Source: Halomonas maura
Lineage (GTDB): Bacteria; Pseudomonadota; Gammaproteobacteria; Pseudomonadales; Halomonadaceae
DNA: 64,000 nt
Direction of reading: 5' to 3'
Assembly (NCBI RefSeq): GCF_030409305.1
Contig: NZ_JAUFPQ010000013.1
Span: 236,706-300,705 of the forward strand
Shown here: one piece after another, positions 32,710 to 41,673 of the stretch
Layout: the number at the start of each line of letters is the position of its first letter
Position numbering within the stretch: the stretch's first letter is position 1
Made by a program: the position numbers and the translations under genes
Notes under the pieces: generated by a model
What the model saw: the letters and a program-made list of their open reading frames with translations, nothing else
The model's database searches: none
What the model was told of the DNA's origin: nothing

Positions 32710-33881
32710 TGTCCACGGCCTTGCCACCGCTCGCCCTCTATGTGCATGTGCCCTGGTGCGTGCGCAAGTGCCCCTATTGTGACTTCAACTCTCATGGCGT
32801 GGGGCGCGGGGCCGAGCTCCCGGAGCAGACGTACCTGGCGGCCTTGATGGCCGATCTGGATGCCGACCTGCCGCTGGTGAGCGGGCGGGAGCTGGTCAGT
32901 GTCTTTATTGGCGGTGGCACGCCGAGCCTGATGTCGCCGGCCTTCTACCGCGGCTTGCTCGACGCCGTTGCCGCGCGGCTGCCGTTGGCCGCCGACATCG
33001 AGATCACCCTGGAGGCCAATCCCGGCACCCTCGAGCGTGGCCGCTTCGCCGGCTATCGGCAGGCCGGCATCAACCGCCTGTCGCTGGGCGTGCAGAGTTT
33101 CCAGGACGCCCAGTTGACCGCCCTGGGGCGTATCCATTCCGGCGGGGATGCCGTGGCGGCATTCGAGGAGGCCCGTGATGCCGGCTTCGAGAATCTCAAT
33201 CTCGACCTGATGCATGGGCTGCCCGGTCAGACTCCCGCCCTGGCCCTGGATGACCTGGAGCGGGCGTTGGCGCTTGGCCCGGAGCACCTCTCCTGGTACC
33301 AGCTGACGCTCGAGCCCAACACCGAGTTCCATTCCCATCCGCCCGTCCTGCCCCGGGAGGAGGTGCTATGGGATATCCAGGACCAGGGCCATGAGCGACT
33401 GCAGGCTGCCGGCTTCGCTCGTTACGAGATCTCCGCCTATGCGCGGGCCGGATGTCGTGCCCGCCACAACCTGAACTACTGGCGTTTCGGCGACTACCTG
33501 GGCATCGGCGCCGGGGCGCATGGCAAGGTGAGTGTGCCCGGAACGGGGGGGCACGCCATCGAACGTCGCTGGAAGACCCGTCAACCCGATGCCTACCTGC
33601 GTCGACGGCTCGACCCTCGAGGCTTCGTGGCGGGCCGTGAGGCGATCGACGCCGAGGAACTGCCGCTGGAATTCGCCATGAACGCCCTGCGCCTGACCGA
33701 GGGAGTTGCGCTGTCCGATTGGCGGGACACGACCGGACGACCCGTACAGCTGCTGCTCGAGCGCCTCGCCGCCGCCCGCAAAAAAGGACTTCTCGTGGAA
33801 GACGCCGCCAGGCTACAAGCCTCCCCCCAAGGTCTATTATTCTTGAACGAGTTGCTGGCTTCGATCGACACATCGGGCTAG
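32706..33881 (+). CDS. hemW: radical SAM haem chaperone HemW
   Basis: Related to coproporphyrinogen dehydrogenase HemN but acting as a haem-trafficking chaperone. It has 391 residues. YVHVPWCVRKCPYCDFNSH carries the CxxxCxxC 4Fe-4S motif; the absence of the fourth N-terminal Cys of HemN fits HemW. GGGTPSLM and SLGVQSFQDAQL are further family blocks. Two adjacent ATGs (32706 and 32709) are both possible starts. Confidence 0.93.
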   Translation: MMSTALPPLALYVHVPWCVRKCPYCDFNSHGVGRGAELPEQTYLAALMADLDADLPLVSGRELVSVFIGGGTPSLMSPAFYRGLLDAVAARLPLAADIEITLEANPGTLERGRFAGYRQAGINRLSLGVQSFQDAQLTALGRIHSGGDAVAAFEEARDAGFENLNLDLMHGLPGQTPALALDDLERALALGPEHLSWYQLTLEPNTEFHSHPPVLPREEVLWDIQDQGHERLQAAGFARYEISAYARAGCRARHNLNYWRFGDYLGIGAGAHGKVSVPGTGGHAIERRWKTRQPDAYLRRRLDPRGFVAGREAIDAEELPLEFAMNALRLTEGVALSDWRDTTGRPVQLLLERLAAARKKGLLVEDAARLQASPQGLLFLNELLASIDTSG

Positions 33882-33921
33882 TGCAGGATGCCAATCGTCA
33901 CAACAAGGAGTCGACGACACC

Positions 33922-34593
33922 ATGACAAGAAGTTTTCGCCTGATCGCGCCAATTGCCGCCGCTGCCCTGCTGGTGGGGTGTACCACCACTGACCCCTATT
34001 CCGGCCAGACCCAACGCAGCAAGACCGGCACCGGCGCCGCCATCGGCGCGGCGGTCGGCGCCGCCGCCGGGGCCCTCAGCGGGGATGGCAGCACCAGTCG
34101 TCGCGACCGTGCCCTGATCGGCGCCGCCGTGGGTGCCGCCGCGGGCGGTGGCATCGGCGCCTACATGGACAAGCAGGAAGAGCAGCTTCGACAGGACATG
34201 CAGGGCACCGGTATCGGGGTGGAGCGCCGCGGCGACGACATCGTGCTCAACATGCCGAGCAGCGTCACCTTCGGCTTCGATTCCAGTGAGCTGACCATGA
34301 CGGCCCGCAACGCCCTCAACGACGTCTCCTCGGTGCTGACCCAGTACCCGGAGACGCGGGTCAATATCGCCGGTCATACCGACAGCACCGGCGAGGCCGC
34401 CTACAACCAGCAGCTCTCCGAGCGTCGTGCCCAGGCCGTGGGCAATTACCTGTCCCAGACCGGCGTCGCCGCCAATCGCCTCTATATGAGCGGCTATGGC
34501 GAGAACCAGCCGGTGGCCAGCAACGATACCGAAGCGGGGCGCTCCCAGAACCGTCGCGTGGAGATCACCCTGAGCCCCATCGCCCAGCGCTGA
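33922..34593 (+). CDS. OmpA-family peptidoglycan-binding lipoprotein (YiaD-like)
   Basis: 223 residues. A lipoprotein signal with lipobox LLVGC (Cys about residue 20) is followed by Gly/Ala-rich glycine-zipper segments (TGAAIGAAVGAAAGAL and LIGAAVGAAAGGGIGAY). The C-terminal OmpA domain (about 110-215) reads VTFGFDSSELT, then NIAGHTDSTGEAAYNQQLSERRAQAV and SQNRRVEITL, which bind peptidoglycan. It tethers the outer membrane to the wall. AAGGAG precedes the ATG, and a strong terminator follows. Confidence 0.93.
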   Translation: MTRSFRLIAPIAAAALLVGCTTTDPYSGQTQRSKTGTGAAIGAAVGAAAGALSGDGSTSRRDRALIGAAVGAAAGGGIGAYMDKQEEQLRQDMQGTGIGVERRGDDIVLNMPSSVTFGFDSSELTMTARNALNDVSSVLTQYPETRVNIAGHTDSTGEAAYNQQLSERRAQAVGNYLSQTGVAANRLYMSGYGENQPVASNDTEAGRSQNRRVEITLSPIAQR

Positions 34594-34614
34594 TCATCCG
34601 TCAGGCGCCATCCG

Positions 34615-34645
34615 GGCCCGTCACCTTGTCGGTGGCGGGCCTTTT
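34615..34645 (+). terminator. Rho-independent terminator after the OmpA lipoprotein gene
   Basis: An 11-bp stem (GGCCCGTCACC / GGTGGCGGGCC, loop TTGTC) followed by TTTT, 22 bp after the stop codon. Confidence 0.9.
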
Positions 34646-34672
34646 CCTTGCCGAATCACCGATGTGAGAGCC

Positions 34673-35515
34673 ATGCTTTCCTACCAGCACGCCTATCATG
34701 CGGGTAACTTCGCCGACGTTCACAAGCATCTGGTGCTGTTTACGGTCGTCGAGCATCTGTTACGTAAAAAAACTGCCATTACGTATATTGATACCCATGC
34801 CGGCCGAGGGCTCTATTCCCTCGCGTCCGAGGAGGCCCGCAAGCTGCAGGAACATCGGGAGGGCATCGGGCGGCTATGGCAGGCGCGTCAGCGCCTCGCC
34901 GGCGAGCCCCTGCTGGGAGACTGGCTGGCGGCGCTGGCCAGGGTTCAGCACGGGAGGGTACTCGATCGCTACCCGGGCTCCCCCTGGTGGCTGAGTCAGG
35001 GACTGCGCGCCCAGGACCGACTCCGCCTGTTCGAGCTGCATCCCGGCGAGCACGGCCATCTGGCCCACCAGGCGCTGCCCGCCAATGCACGACGGATCCA
35101 TGGCGATGGCCTGGCGGGCCTGCTGCAGGGATTGCCGGCCCCGACCCCCCGGCTGTGCGTGCTGATCGATCCCAGTTATGAGCGCAAGGTGGAGTACGGC
35201 GAGGTCGCCGAGACCGTGCTCAAGGCCATGCGCAAGGCCCGCCATGCGGTGATCCTGATGTGGTATCCGTTATTGCCGGCGGGCCGGCATCAGGCGCTGC
35301 TCGACGGGCTGCGTGATGGGGGGCTGCGCAAGATCTGGAGGAGTGAGCTGACCCTGTGCGGACCCGGTGAGGGACATGGCATGTACGGCAGCGGCATGCT
35401 GGTGGTCAATCCCCCCTGGGGACTGGAGGAGCGTCTGGCAGACGCGATGGCGTCTCTCGTGCCGCTGCTGGGTGACGGCTGTCGCCATCAGGGGAGCTGG
35501 TGGGTCCCGGAGTAG
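34673..35515 (+). CDS. rlmJ: 23S rRNA (adenine2030-N6)-methyltransferase
   Basis: 280 residues. The N-terminus MLSYQHAYHAGNFADVHKH and YIDTHAGRGLYSL (SAM motif) are diagnostic of RlmJ. The catalytic motif is LIDPSYERK, a DPPY-type site with Ser in place of the second Pro. The ATG at 34673 gives the canonical start; a GTG 9 bp upstream is also open. It is convergent with mnmE across the 93-bp tandem repeat. Confidence 0.92.
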   Translation: MLSYQHAYHAGNFADVHKHLVLFTVVEHLLRKKTAITYIDTHAGRGLYSLASEEARKLQEHREGIGRLWQARQRLAGEPLLGDWLAALARVQHGRVLDRYPGSPWWLSQGLRAQDRLRLFELHPGEHGHLAHQALPANARRIHGDGLAGLLQGLPAPTPRLCVLIDPSYERKVEYGEVAETVLKAMRKARHAVILMWYPLLPAGRHQALLDGLRDGGLRKIWRSELTLCGPGEGHGMYGSGMLVVNPPWGLEERLADAMASLVPLLGDGCRHQGSWWVPE

Positions 35516-35530
35516 GGCAGGGCACCTGCC

Positions 35531-35761
35531 TGCCGATACCGACGCTACCGAGGATCGCGCCCGGCAGCCCTCGGGTGAGCCGGCGCGTCAGCGCCGACTG
35601 CTGATGCTGACGCGGCCCCTACTTGCCGATACCGACGCTGCCGAGGAGCTCGCCCGGCAGCCCTCGGGTGAGCCGGCGCGTCAGCGCCGACTGCTGATGC
35701 TGACGTGGCCCCTACTTGCCGATACAGAAGCTACCGAAGATCTCGCCCAGCAGGTCATCGG
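35531..35761. repeat. 93-bp tandem repeat derived from the mnmE 3' end
   Basis: Two nearly identical 93-bp units start at 35531 and 35624, and a third, partial unit starts at 35717 and runs into the mnmE coding end. Each unit on the minus strand encodes a mock MnmE C-terminus ending GIGK then TAG, followed by a dyad GCGTCAGC/GCTGACGC. The third unit is the real mnmE end (CIGK, TAG). The array fills the whole gap between rlmJ and mnmE. Confidence 0.85.
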
Positions 35762-37082
35762 CGCTGAATTCACCGGTGATCTCGCCGAGGGCCTGCTGCG
35801 CCTCCCGCAGGTCCTCGGCGAGCAGTTCGCCGGCGCCGTAGCCGGATAGCTGGGCCGCGCCGTTGTCCAGCGCCGCGTCGGCCCGGTCCAGGGCGTCCAG
35901 ATGGCGGCGGCGCGCCGAGAAGCGGCCCTCGGTGGTGGCCGAGAAGCCCATCACCGCCTTGAGATGCTCCTTGAGGTTATCCACACCCGAGCCGGTCTTG
36001 GCCGACAGGCGCAGCACCGGAGTGGTTGTGGACAAGTCGAGTCCCGGCGTCTCGTGGCTGGTATCGACCTTGTTGCGGACCAGCGTCAGTCGCGAGGGGT
36101 CGGCCAGGCGCTCGACGAACTCCGGCCAGATCGCCATGGGATCCACGGCATCCGTGGTGGCGGCATCCACCAGCAGCAGCACCCGGTCGGCCGTCTCTAT
36201 CTCCGTCCAGGCCCGGGCCACGCCGATCTTCTCCACCGCGTCGGGGGTGTCACGCAACCCGGCGGTATCGATCACGTGCAGGGGCATGCCATCCAGGTGG
36301 ATGTGCTCGCGCAGCACGTCGCGGGTGGTGCCCTCGATATCGGTGACGATGGCGGTGTCCTGCTCGGTAAGGGCATTGAGCAGGCTCGACTTGCCGGCAT
36401 TGGGGCGCCCGGCGATGACCACGTTCATGCCCTCGCGCATCAGGGCCCCCTGGCCGGCGGCCGCCCGTACCTCGGCGAGCTCCGCCTGGATCGCGGCGAG
36501 CTTGTCGCCGACCCGACCGTCGGCGAGGAAGTCGATCTCCTCCTCGGGGAAGTCGATGGCGGCCTCCACGTACATGCGCAGCGCGATCAGTCGCTGCACC
36601 AGGCCCTCCACCCGGCGCGAGAACTCCCCCTGCAGGGAGCGCAGGGCGTTCTCGGCGGCGCCGCGGGAACTGGCCTCGATGAGGTCGGCGATCGCCTCGG
36701 CCTGGGCCAGGTCGAGCTTGTCGTTGAGGAAGGCCCGCTCCGAGAACTCGCCGGGGCGGGCCAGCCGGGCGCCCAGCTGGAGGCAGCGCTCGAGCAGCAG
36801 GTCCATGATCACCGGGCCGCCGTGGCCCTGCAGCTCGAGGACGTCCTCGCCGGTGAAGGAGTGGGGGCCCGCGAAGTACAGGGCGATCCCCTCGTCGATC
36901 ATGGCCGTCTCGCCCCGGAAGGGGCCATACAGGACCCGACGGGGCTCGGGGCAATGACCCAGCAGGCTGCCGGCGATCGCCCGGCAGGCGGGCCCCGAGA
37001 CGCGAATGATGCCCACCCCGCCGCGGCCCGGCGGGGTGGCCAGGGCGGCGATGGTGTCCTGGGGATAGAGGCTCTCGGCCAT
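35712..37082 (-). CDS. mnmE: tRNA uridine-5-carboxymethylaminomethyl modification GTPase
   Basis: The GTPase partner of MnmG in tRNA wobble uridine modification. It has 456 residues. The folate-binding N-terminal domain begins [23 protein letters not shown]. The GTPase domain carries P-loop [12 protein letters not shown], the DTAGLRDT switch and NKVD. The C-terminus ends FCIGK with the catalytic-site Cys. The ATG at 37082 follows GAGGAG by 6 bp. A perfect DnaA box lies inside the gene at 35977-35985. Confidence 0.97.
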   Translation of the reverse strand: MAESLYPQDTIAALATPPGRGGVGIIRVSGPACRAIAGSLLGHCPEPRRVLYGPFRGETAMIDEGIALYFAGPHSFTGEDVLELQGHGGPVIMDLLLERCLQLGARLARPGEFSERAFLNDKLDLAQAEAIADLIEASSRGAAENALRSLQGEFSRRVEGLVQRLIALRMYVEAAIDFPEEEIDFLADGRVGDKLAAIQAELAEVRAAAGQGALMREGMNVVIAGRPNAGKSSLLNALTEQDTAIVTDIEGTTRDVLREHIHLDGMPLHVIDTAGLRDTPDAVEKIGVARAWTEIETADRVLLLVDAATTDAVDPMAIWPEFVERLADPSRLTLVRNKVDTSHETPGLDLSTTTPVLRLSAKTGSGVDNLKEHLKAVMGFSATTEGRFSARRRHLDALDRADAALDNGAAQLSGYGAGELLAEDLREAQQALGEITGEFSADDLLGEIFGSFCIGK

Positions 37083-37133
37083 CGATGGCTCCTCGGGTGA
37101 GACGTGGCTATTGTCCGTGGCGGGGGGCACAAA

Positions 37134-37165
37134 CGCCAGACCCCCGCCGGGGCGGGGGTCTGGCG
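37134..37165 (-). terminator. stem-loop between yidC and mnmE
   Basis: A strong 13-bp dyad CGCCAGACCCCCG...CGGGGGTCTGGCG with a 6-base loop, followed by TTT on the minus strand. It lies just after the yidC stop and may partly terminate yidC transcription before mnmE. Confidence 0.65.
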
Positions 37166-37181
37166 TGGTAGCGGGGCCTCG

Positions 37182-38867
37182 CTACTTGGTCTTCATGCCC
37201 TTGCCGATGCTGGGGTCGGCCTCGATCTTGCGGGTGATCACGTACTGCTGGGCGATGGAGGTGATGTTGTTCACCACCCAGTAGATCACCAGGCCGGCCG
37301 GGAACCACAGGAAGAAGAAGGTGAAGACGACCGGCAGCATCTTCATGATCTTGGCCTGGGTCGGGTCCGGCGGCGTCGGGTTCAGCAGCTGCTGCACGAA
37401 CATCGAGGCGCCCATCAGGATCGGCAGGATGAAGAAGGGATCCTTCACCGAGAGATCCTGGATCCAGAACATGAAGGGCGCATGGCGCAGCTCCACGGAC
37501 TCGAGCAGCATCCAGTACAGGGCGATGAACACCGGCATCTGTACCAGGATCGGCAGGCAGCCCCCCAGTGGATTGATCTTCTCCTTCTGGTAGAACTTCA
37601 TCATCTCCTGGGACATCTTCTGGCGATCATCGCCGTACTGTTCCTTGAGCCGCTGCATCTCCGGGCCCAGCTTGCGCATCCGGGCCATGGACTTGTAGGC
37701 CTTGGCGGACAGCGGCCACAGCGCGGCCTTGACCAGCAGGGTCAGGATGACGATCGACCAGCCCCAGTTGCCGATCAGGTCGTGGATGTGATCGAGCAGC
37801 CAGAACAGCGGGTTGGCGATGAACCACAACCAGCCGAAGTCCACGGTCAGCTCCAGGTGGGGCGCGACCGCTTCCAGGCGCTCCTGCACCTTGGGGCCCA
37901 GGTAGAGGGTCGCGCCCAGGGCGGTTTCGCCGGCGGCCGCCACGGTGCGAGTGGGGCCGGCGAAGGCGGCCACGTTGCGCCCCTGGGAATCGGTGGTGGC
38001 GTAGTAGAGGTTCTGCTGGTCCTGGGGCGGCGCCCAGGCCGAGGTGAAGTAGTGCTGGATCATCGCGACCCAGCCGCCCTCGACGTCCCGATTGGCGAAG
38101 TTGCCTTCCTGGATGTCCTCGAAGTCGATCTTCTCGTAGCGGGTCTCCGGCGAGGAGTAGGCGGCGCCGAGGAAGGAGCGCATGCCCATCTTGGGGCCGC
38201 TGGAGGGGTCGCTGCTGTTGTCGCGGGCCAGCTGGCCGATGAAGCGCGCGGTGACCGGCGTCTCGCCGTTGTTGGTCACGAAGTAGTCGACATCGACGGC
38301 ATAGCTGTCCCGGGCGAAGGTAAAGCGCTTGAGCACGTCGACACCGTTGAGCGTGGCGCTCAGGTCGACCTCCAGCTGACCCGCGTCCTCGTCCAGGCGG
38401 TACTCGGTCCTCTCGGGATGGTAGGTGATACGGCCCTGGTGGCCTTCCAACTGGAGGCCCGAGCGCGCCACGTAACTCATCGAGGCGTTGTCCGCCAGCA
38501 GCACGAAGGGCTGTTCGGACTCTTGGGCGAACTTGTGCTGGGGCAGGGCCGCGTAGACGATGTCGCCGCCCTGCGGGTCGATGCGTACATCGAGCACGTC
38601 GGTGGAGACGGCCACCAGATCGCGGCTGTTGCCGGCGCCGTCATCGCCCGGCATGGTGCCGGCCATGTCCGAGGCCCCGGCATCGCTGGGGACCGAGAGA
38701 TCATCGCTGCCGGCGGTCGTCGGTGACGGGGCATCGCCGGCGTTACTGGAGATGGCCGGGGCCTGCGGTGCCGTGGCCACCTGGCCGTAATCCTGATTCC
38801 ACTGCACGACGATCAGGTAGGCGAGGACCGCCAGGGGAATCAGCAATAAGAGTCGTTTTACGTCCAT
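37182..38867 (-). CDS. yidC: membrane protein insertase YidC
   Basis: Inserts and folds inner-membrane proteins, alone or with SecYEG; F1Fo subunit c is a classical client in E. coli. It has 561 residues. A first transmembrane helix (MDVKRLLLLIPLAVLAYLIV) is followed by a long periplasmic region (about 25-340). The conserved C-terminal five-helix core follows, with NPLGGCLPILVQMPVFIALYW near residue 450. A linker rich in Ala/Gly/Ser/Asp (35-80) is longer than in E. coli and acidic, as in halophiles. The ATG at 38867 matches the family. Confidence 0.96.
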   Translation of the reverse strand: MDVKRLLLLIPLAVLAYLIVVQWNQDYGQVATAPQAPAISSNAGDAPSPTTAGSDDLSVPSDAGASDMAGTMPGDDGAGNSRDLVAVSTDVLDVRIDPQGGDIVYAALPQHKFAQESEQPFVLLADNASMSYVARSGLQLEGHQGRITYHPERTEYRLDEDAGQLEVDLSATLNGVDVLKRFTFARDSYAVDVDYFVTNNGETPVTARFIGQLARDNSSDPSSGPKMGMRSFLGAAYSSPETRYEKIDFEDIQEGNFANRDVEGGWVAMIQHYFTSAWAPPQDQQNLYYATTDSQGRNVAAFAGPTRTVAAAGETALGATLYLGPKVQERLEAVAPHLELTVDFGWLWFIANPLFWLLDHIHDLIGNWGWSIVILTLLVKAALWPLSAKAYKSMARMRKLGPEMQRLKEQYGDDRQKMSQEMMKFYQKEKINPLGGCLPILVQMPVFIALYWMLLESVELRHAPFMFWIQDLSVKDPFFILPILMGASMFVQQLLNPTPPDPTQAKIMKMLPVVFTFFFLWFPAGLVIYWVVNNITSIAQQYVITRKIEADPSIGKGMKTK

Positions 38868-38937
38868 GAGGGTTCTGCCCGATGGGTGGTGAACATTCCG
38901 ATGGCGCAACGCAGGTCGCCCACCCGACATACACGAA

Positions 38938-38956
38938 AGCCTGCCGAGGGCAGGCT
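38938..38956 (-). terminator. stem-loop between rnpA and yidC
   Basis: AGCCTGCC-CTC-GGCAGGCT then TTTCG on the minus strand. It is an attenuator-like hairpin in the 204-bp gap. I searched this gap for yidD (a CRFxPTCS-type motif) and did not find it. Confidence 0.6.
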
Positions 38957-39071
38957 AGTGTTCGTCAGCAGAGCGTCTGCTTTCGGCGTGACGGCGTCAA
39001 GGGTGGCGGCGAGAAGCGTGGTCATGCGTATGCTGGCTCCGCGGGGTGCCGACAGCGGTTGGCGGGACGTG

Positions 39072-39476
39072 TCATCGTCGCTCGGTCACCAGGGTGCCGG
39101 CCGATTCTCTCCCTTCCCTCTGACTCGCCTCTCGCTCCAGTCGCCGCCACATGCCGTGCAACTGGCGATGCACGGTCGCGTTGTCCAGATCCTGTACCCC
39201 GCGTCTGGCGAGCAGCACGATATCCACGGCGGGGAGACGATGCTGGCGAAGGCGAATGGATTCGCGTGCGAGACGCTTGAGGCGGTTGCGGTCGACGGCG
39301 CGCCGGACGTTCTTCTTGCTGAAGATGAGCCCGAGGCGAGGATATCCCAGGGAGTTGGGGGTGGCCAGGGCCATCAACCCCTTGCCGTGGACCTTGAAGG
39401 CAGCCGTATCGAAGACACGTCGGTAGTCCCCGGCGTTGAGCAGCCTCAGCCGCCGGGGGAAGTCCTGACAGGACAC
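39072..39476 (-). CDS. rnpA: ribonuclease P protein component
   Basis: The protein subunit of RNase P, which trims the 5' end of pre-tRNAs. It has 134 residues from the GTG at 39476. The RNR signature reads FSKKNVRRAVDRNRLKRLARES, with the KNVRRAVxRN core, and FPRRLRLLNAGDYRRVFD is the substrate-binding N-terminal region. It starts 16 bp after the rpmH stop, the universal pairing. Confidence 0.93.
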   Translation of the reverse strand: MSCQDFPRRLRLLNAGDYRRVFDTAAFKVHGKGLMALATPNSLGYPRLGLIFSKKNVRRAVDRNRLKRLARESIRLRQHRLPAVDIVLLARRGVQDLDNATVHRQLHGMWRRLEREASQREGRESAGTLVTERR

Positions 39477-39490
39477 GCGAGGTCCGCGGG

Positions 39491-39625
39491 TCAGGCGCTC
39501 AGGCGCTTGCGGCCCTTGGCGCGACGACGCGCCAGGACGGCACGACCGTTCTTGGTGGCCATGCGAGCACGGAAACCATGCGCGCGCTTGCGCTTGAGAA
39601 CGCTGGGTTGAAAGGTGCGTTTCAT
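39491..39625 (-). CDS. rpmH: 50S ribosomal protein L34
   Basis: 44 residues beginning [20 protein letters not shown], with the family core [20 protein letters not shown]. Its small size kept it below common ORF cut-offs. It is the first gene of the rpmH-rnpA-yidC-mnmE minus-strand unit and is divergent from dnaA across the second DnaA-box region. Confidence 0.97.
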   Translation of the reverse strand: MKRTFQPSVLKRKRAHGFRARMATKNGRAVLARRRAKGRKRLSA

Positions 39626-39722
39626 AACTCGTTATTCCCACGTGGTTTTTGGAACAAATCGGCGATTCAGAGGCGCCCGGGTTCCGCTGGGGAATCCGGG
39701 TAGATTCGGCTCAAGACCGGAA

Positions 39723-39751
39723 ATTGTAGTGATTTCGAGCCGCCAGCGCAA
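39723..39751 (-). promoter_or_regulatory. promoter of rpmH
   Basis: Minus strand: AAAAATTGCGC (TTGCGC as -35, A-run above it), a 17-bp spacer and TACAAT. It lies about 98 bp upstream of rpmH. Confidence 0.5.
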
Positions 39752-39810
39752 TTTTTCCGTGTCCTCCAGCTCCCTGTCGCCGTCCCGGCCTGGCTGCGGA
39801 GGCGCTACCA

Positions 39811-40110
39811 TAACTAATAATGAAGTTCTATTGAGCCCTGTTATTATTAATGGGGAAAGTTATTGTGGATAAGTGCAAATGGCATCGGCGATTCAAGTGC
39901 CTATGACAGCCACAGGGTTGTGGACGGCGCGGGGATGTCCGGCCCGCAAGCTGTTGACAACGGGTGGATCGATCCTTGAACTGTCCACAGCCACAGGGCA
40001 TTCCACCTGCGGCGACCAGGCTATCCCTCGGACCACAGCAGGTTTTCCACAGCGCTTTCCGGCTCCGTGCTTCATGTGGATAACCTGGCCGCAGGGCGAT
40101 ACAATGTGCG
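39811..40110. other. DnaA-box cluster upstream of dnaA (second oriC candidate)
   Basis: A 514-bp gap between divergent rpmH and dnaA. It has an AT-rich patch (about 39808-39872) and DnaA boxes at 39864 (TGTGGATAA, perfect), 39919, 39981 (CTGTCCACA), 40043 (TTTTCCACA) and 40075 (perfect). This is the oriC position in Pseudomonas. It has fewer boxes and no inverted-repeat pair comparable to the mnmG-side region, and it may instead serve dnaA autoregulation. Confidence 0.55.
40077..40105 (+). promoter_or_regulatory. promoter of dnaA overlapping a DnaA box
   Basis: TACAAT at 40100-40105 with TGGATA (40077-40082) as a weak -35, 17-bp spacing. The -35 lies inside the perfect DnaA box at 40075-40083, so DnaA binding would block it (autorepression; inference). 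Confidence 0.45.
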
Positions 40111-40139
40111 GTCGTTCTTCAACCGAATGGTGAGGTCGC

Positions 40140-41603
40140 GTGTCGCTCGCTCTCTGGCAACAATGTCTGGATACCCTGCAGGACGAACTGAACTCCCAGC
40201 AGTTCAACACCTGGATCCGTCCGCTGCAGGCGGAGGAAGGGGAATCCAATCAGCTGCGCCTGCTGGCGCCCAATCGCTTCGTGCGCGACTGGGTCAGCGA
40301 CAAGTATGCCAAGCGCATCAGTGAGCTGATGCGCGAGCTTTCGCCGGCCAAGCCCCCCAAGGTGGTCCTGAGCGTGGGCAGTCGCCGGGCGGCCGCCCCG
40401 GCGCCCCAGCCCCGCGAGTTGGGGGACCCGGTCTCCGCCGCGCCCCGGGCGCCGGCCGTGCAGACGCCTCCCCGGGGGGACGTGGCCGATGAACGCGAGA
40501 TCGACCAGCTGCGAGAGGAGGGGGAGGGCGCACGCCGTGCCGGGGGAGAGCGCCAGGTGCAGGTGGAAGGCAGTCTCAAGCACAACAGTGGCCTGAACCC
40601 CAACTTCACCTTCGAGACCTTCGTCGAGGGCAAGTCCAACCAGCTGGCACGCGCCGCGTCACGCCAGGTCTCGGAGAACCCCGGGGGGGCCTACAACCCG
40701 CTGTTCCTGTATGGCGGGGTCGGCCTGGGCAAGACCCACCTGATGCATGCGGTCGGCAATGCGTTGGCAGGCCGACGCGAGAATGCCCGGGTGGTCTATC
40801 TGCACTCCGAGCGCTTCGTCGCCGACATGGTCAAGGCCCTCCAGCTCAACGCCATCAACGACTTCAAGCGCTTCTATCGCAGCGTCGATGCCCTGTTGAT
40901 CGACGATATCCAGTTCTTCGCCGGCAAGGAGCGCTCCCAGGAGGAGTTCTTCCATACCTTCAATGCCCTGCTCGAGGGCGGTCAGCAGATGATCCTGACC
41001 TCGGATCGGTATCCCAAGGAAATCAGTGGGGTGGAAGAACGGCTCAAGTCCCGCTTCGGCTGGGGACTGACGGTGGCGATCGAGCCGCCGGAGCTCGAGA
41101 CCCGGGTGGCGATCCTGATGAAGAAGGCCGATCAGGCCAAGGTCGATTTGCCCCATGATGCCGCCTTCTTCATCGCCCAGAAGATCCGTTCCAACGTCCG
41201 CGAGCTGGAGGGCGCGCTCAAGAAGGTCATCGCCGACTCCCATTTCATGGGCAAGCCGATCACCCAGGACTTCATTCGCGAATCTCTCAAGGACCTGCTG
41301 GCCCTGCAGGACAAGCAGGTGGGGGTGGACAATATCCAGCGCACCGTGGCCGAGTACTACAAGATCAAGCTGGCCGATCTGCTCTCGAAGCGCCGCTCGC
41401 GCTCGGTGGCCCGTCCCCGGCAGGTCGCCATGGCGCTGGCCAAGGAGTTGACCAATCACAGTCTCCCCGAGATCGGCGATGCCTTCGGTGGGCGTGATCA
41501 CACCACGGTGCTGCATGCCTGTCGCAAGGTGCAGGCGCTTCAGGAAGAGAGCGCGGACATCCGCGAGGACTACAAGAATCTTCTGCGTATTTTAACCAGC
41601 TGA
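40140..41603 (+). CDS. dnaA: chromosomal replication initiator protein DnaA
   Basis: An AAA+ protein that binds DnaA boxes and melts oriC. It has 487 residues. Domain I opens with [15 protein letters not shown] and [10 protein letters not shown] variable linker covers about 85-150. Walker [14 protein letters not shown], Walker [10 protein letters not shown] and the sensor regions are intact. The domain IV DNA-binding signature [27 protein letters not shown] is at the C-terminus. The start is a GTG at 40140 with GAGGT just upstream. Confidence 0.98.
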   Translation: MSLALWQQCLDTLQDELNSQQFNTWIRPLQAEEGESNQLRLLAPNRFVRDWVSDKYAKRISELMRELSPAKPPKVVLSVGSRRAAAPAPQPRELGDPVSAAPRAPAVQTPPRGDVADEREIDQLREEGEGARRAGGERQVQVEGSLKHNSGLNPNFTFETFVEGKSNQLARAASRQVSENPGGAYNPLFLYGGVGLGKTHLMHAVGNALAGRRENARVVYLHSERFVADMVKALQLNAINDFKRFYRSVDALLIDDIQFFAGKERSQEEFFHTFNALLEGGQQMILTSDRYPKEISGVEERLKSRFGWGLTVAIEPPELETRVAILMKKADQAKVDLPHDAAFFIAQKIRSNVRELEGALKKVIADSHFMGKPITQDFIRESLKDLLALQDKQVGVDNIQRTVAEYYKIKLADLLSKRRSRSVARPRQVAMALAKELTNHSLPEIGDAFGGRDHTTVLHACRKVQALQEESADIREDYKNLLRILTS

Positions 41604-41673
41604 TTTTATTGATATTTGATCGACCGGTCGGGTCGCCGGCCTCAATCTCTCCAGGACCAGAAGTGGAGTCGAC

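Noticed and set aside
39630..39660. CACGTG palindrome near rpmH (TTCCCACGTGGTTTTT) as a seventh parS
   Set aside because: Only the core matches; the flanks deviate in several positions on both sides.
40140..41603. CRISPR array, phage or toxin-antitoxin genes anywhere in the window
   Set aside because: No regularly spaced repeats, integrase, structural phage gene or small paired toxin/antitoxin frames were seen; the only regular repeat is the 93-bp mnmE-derived tandem.
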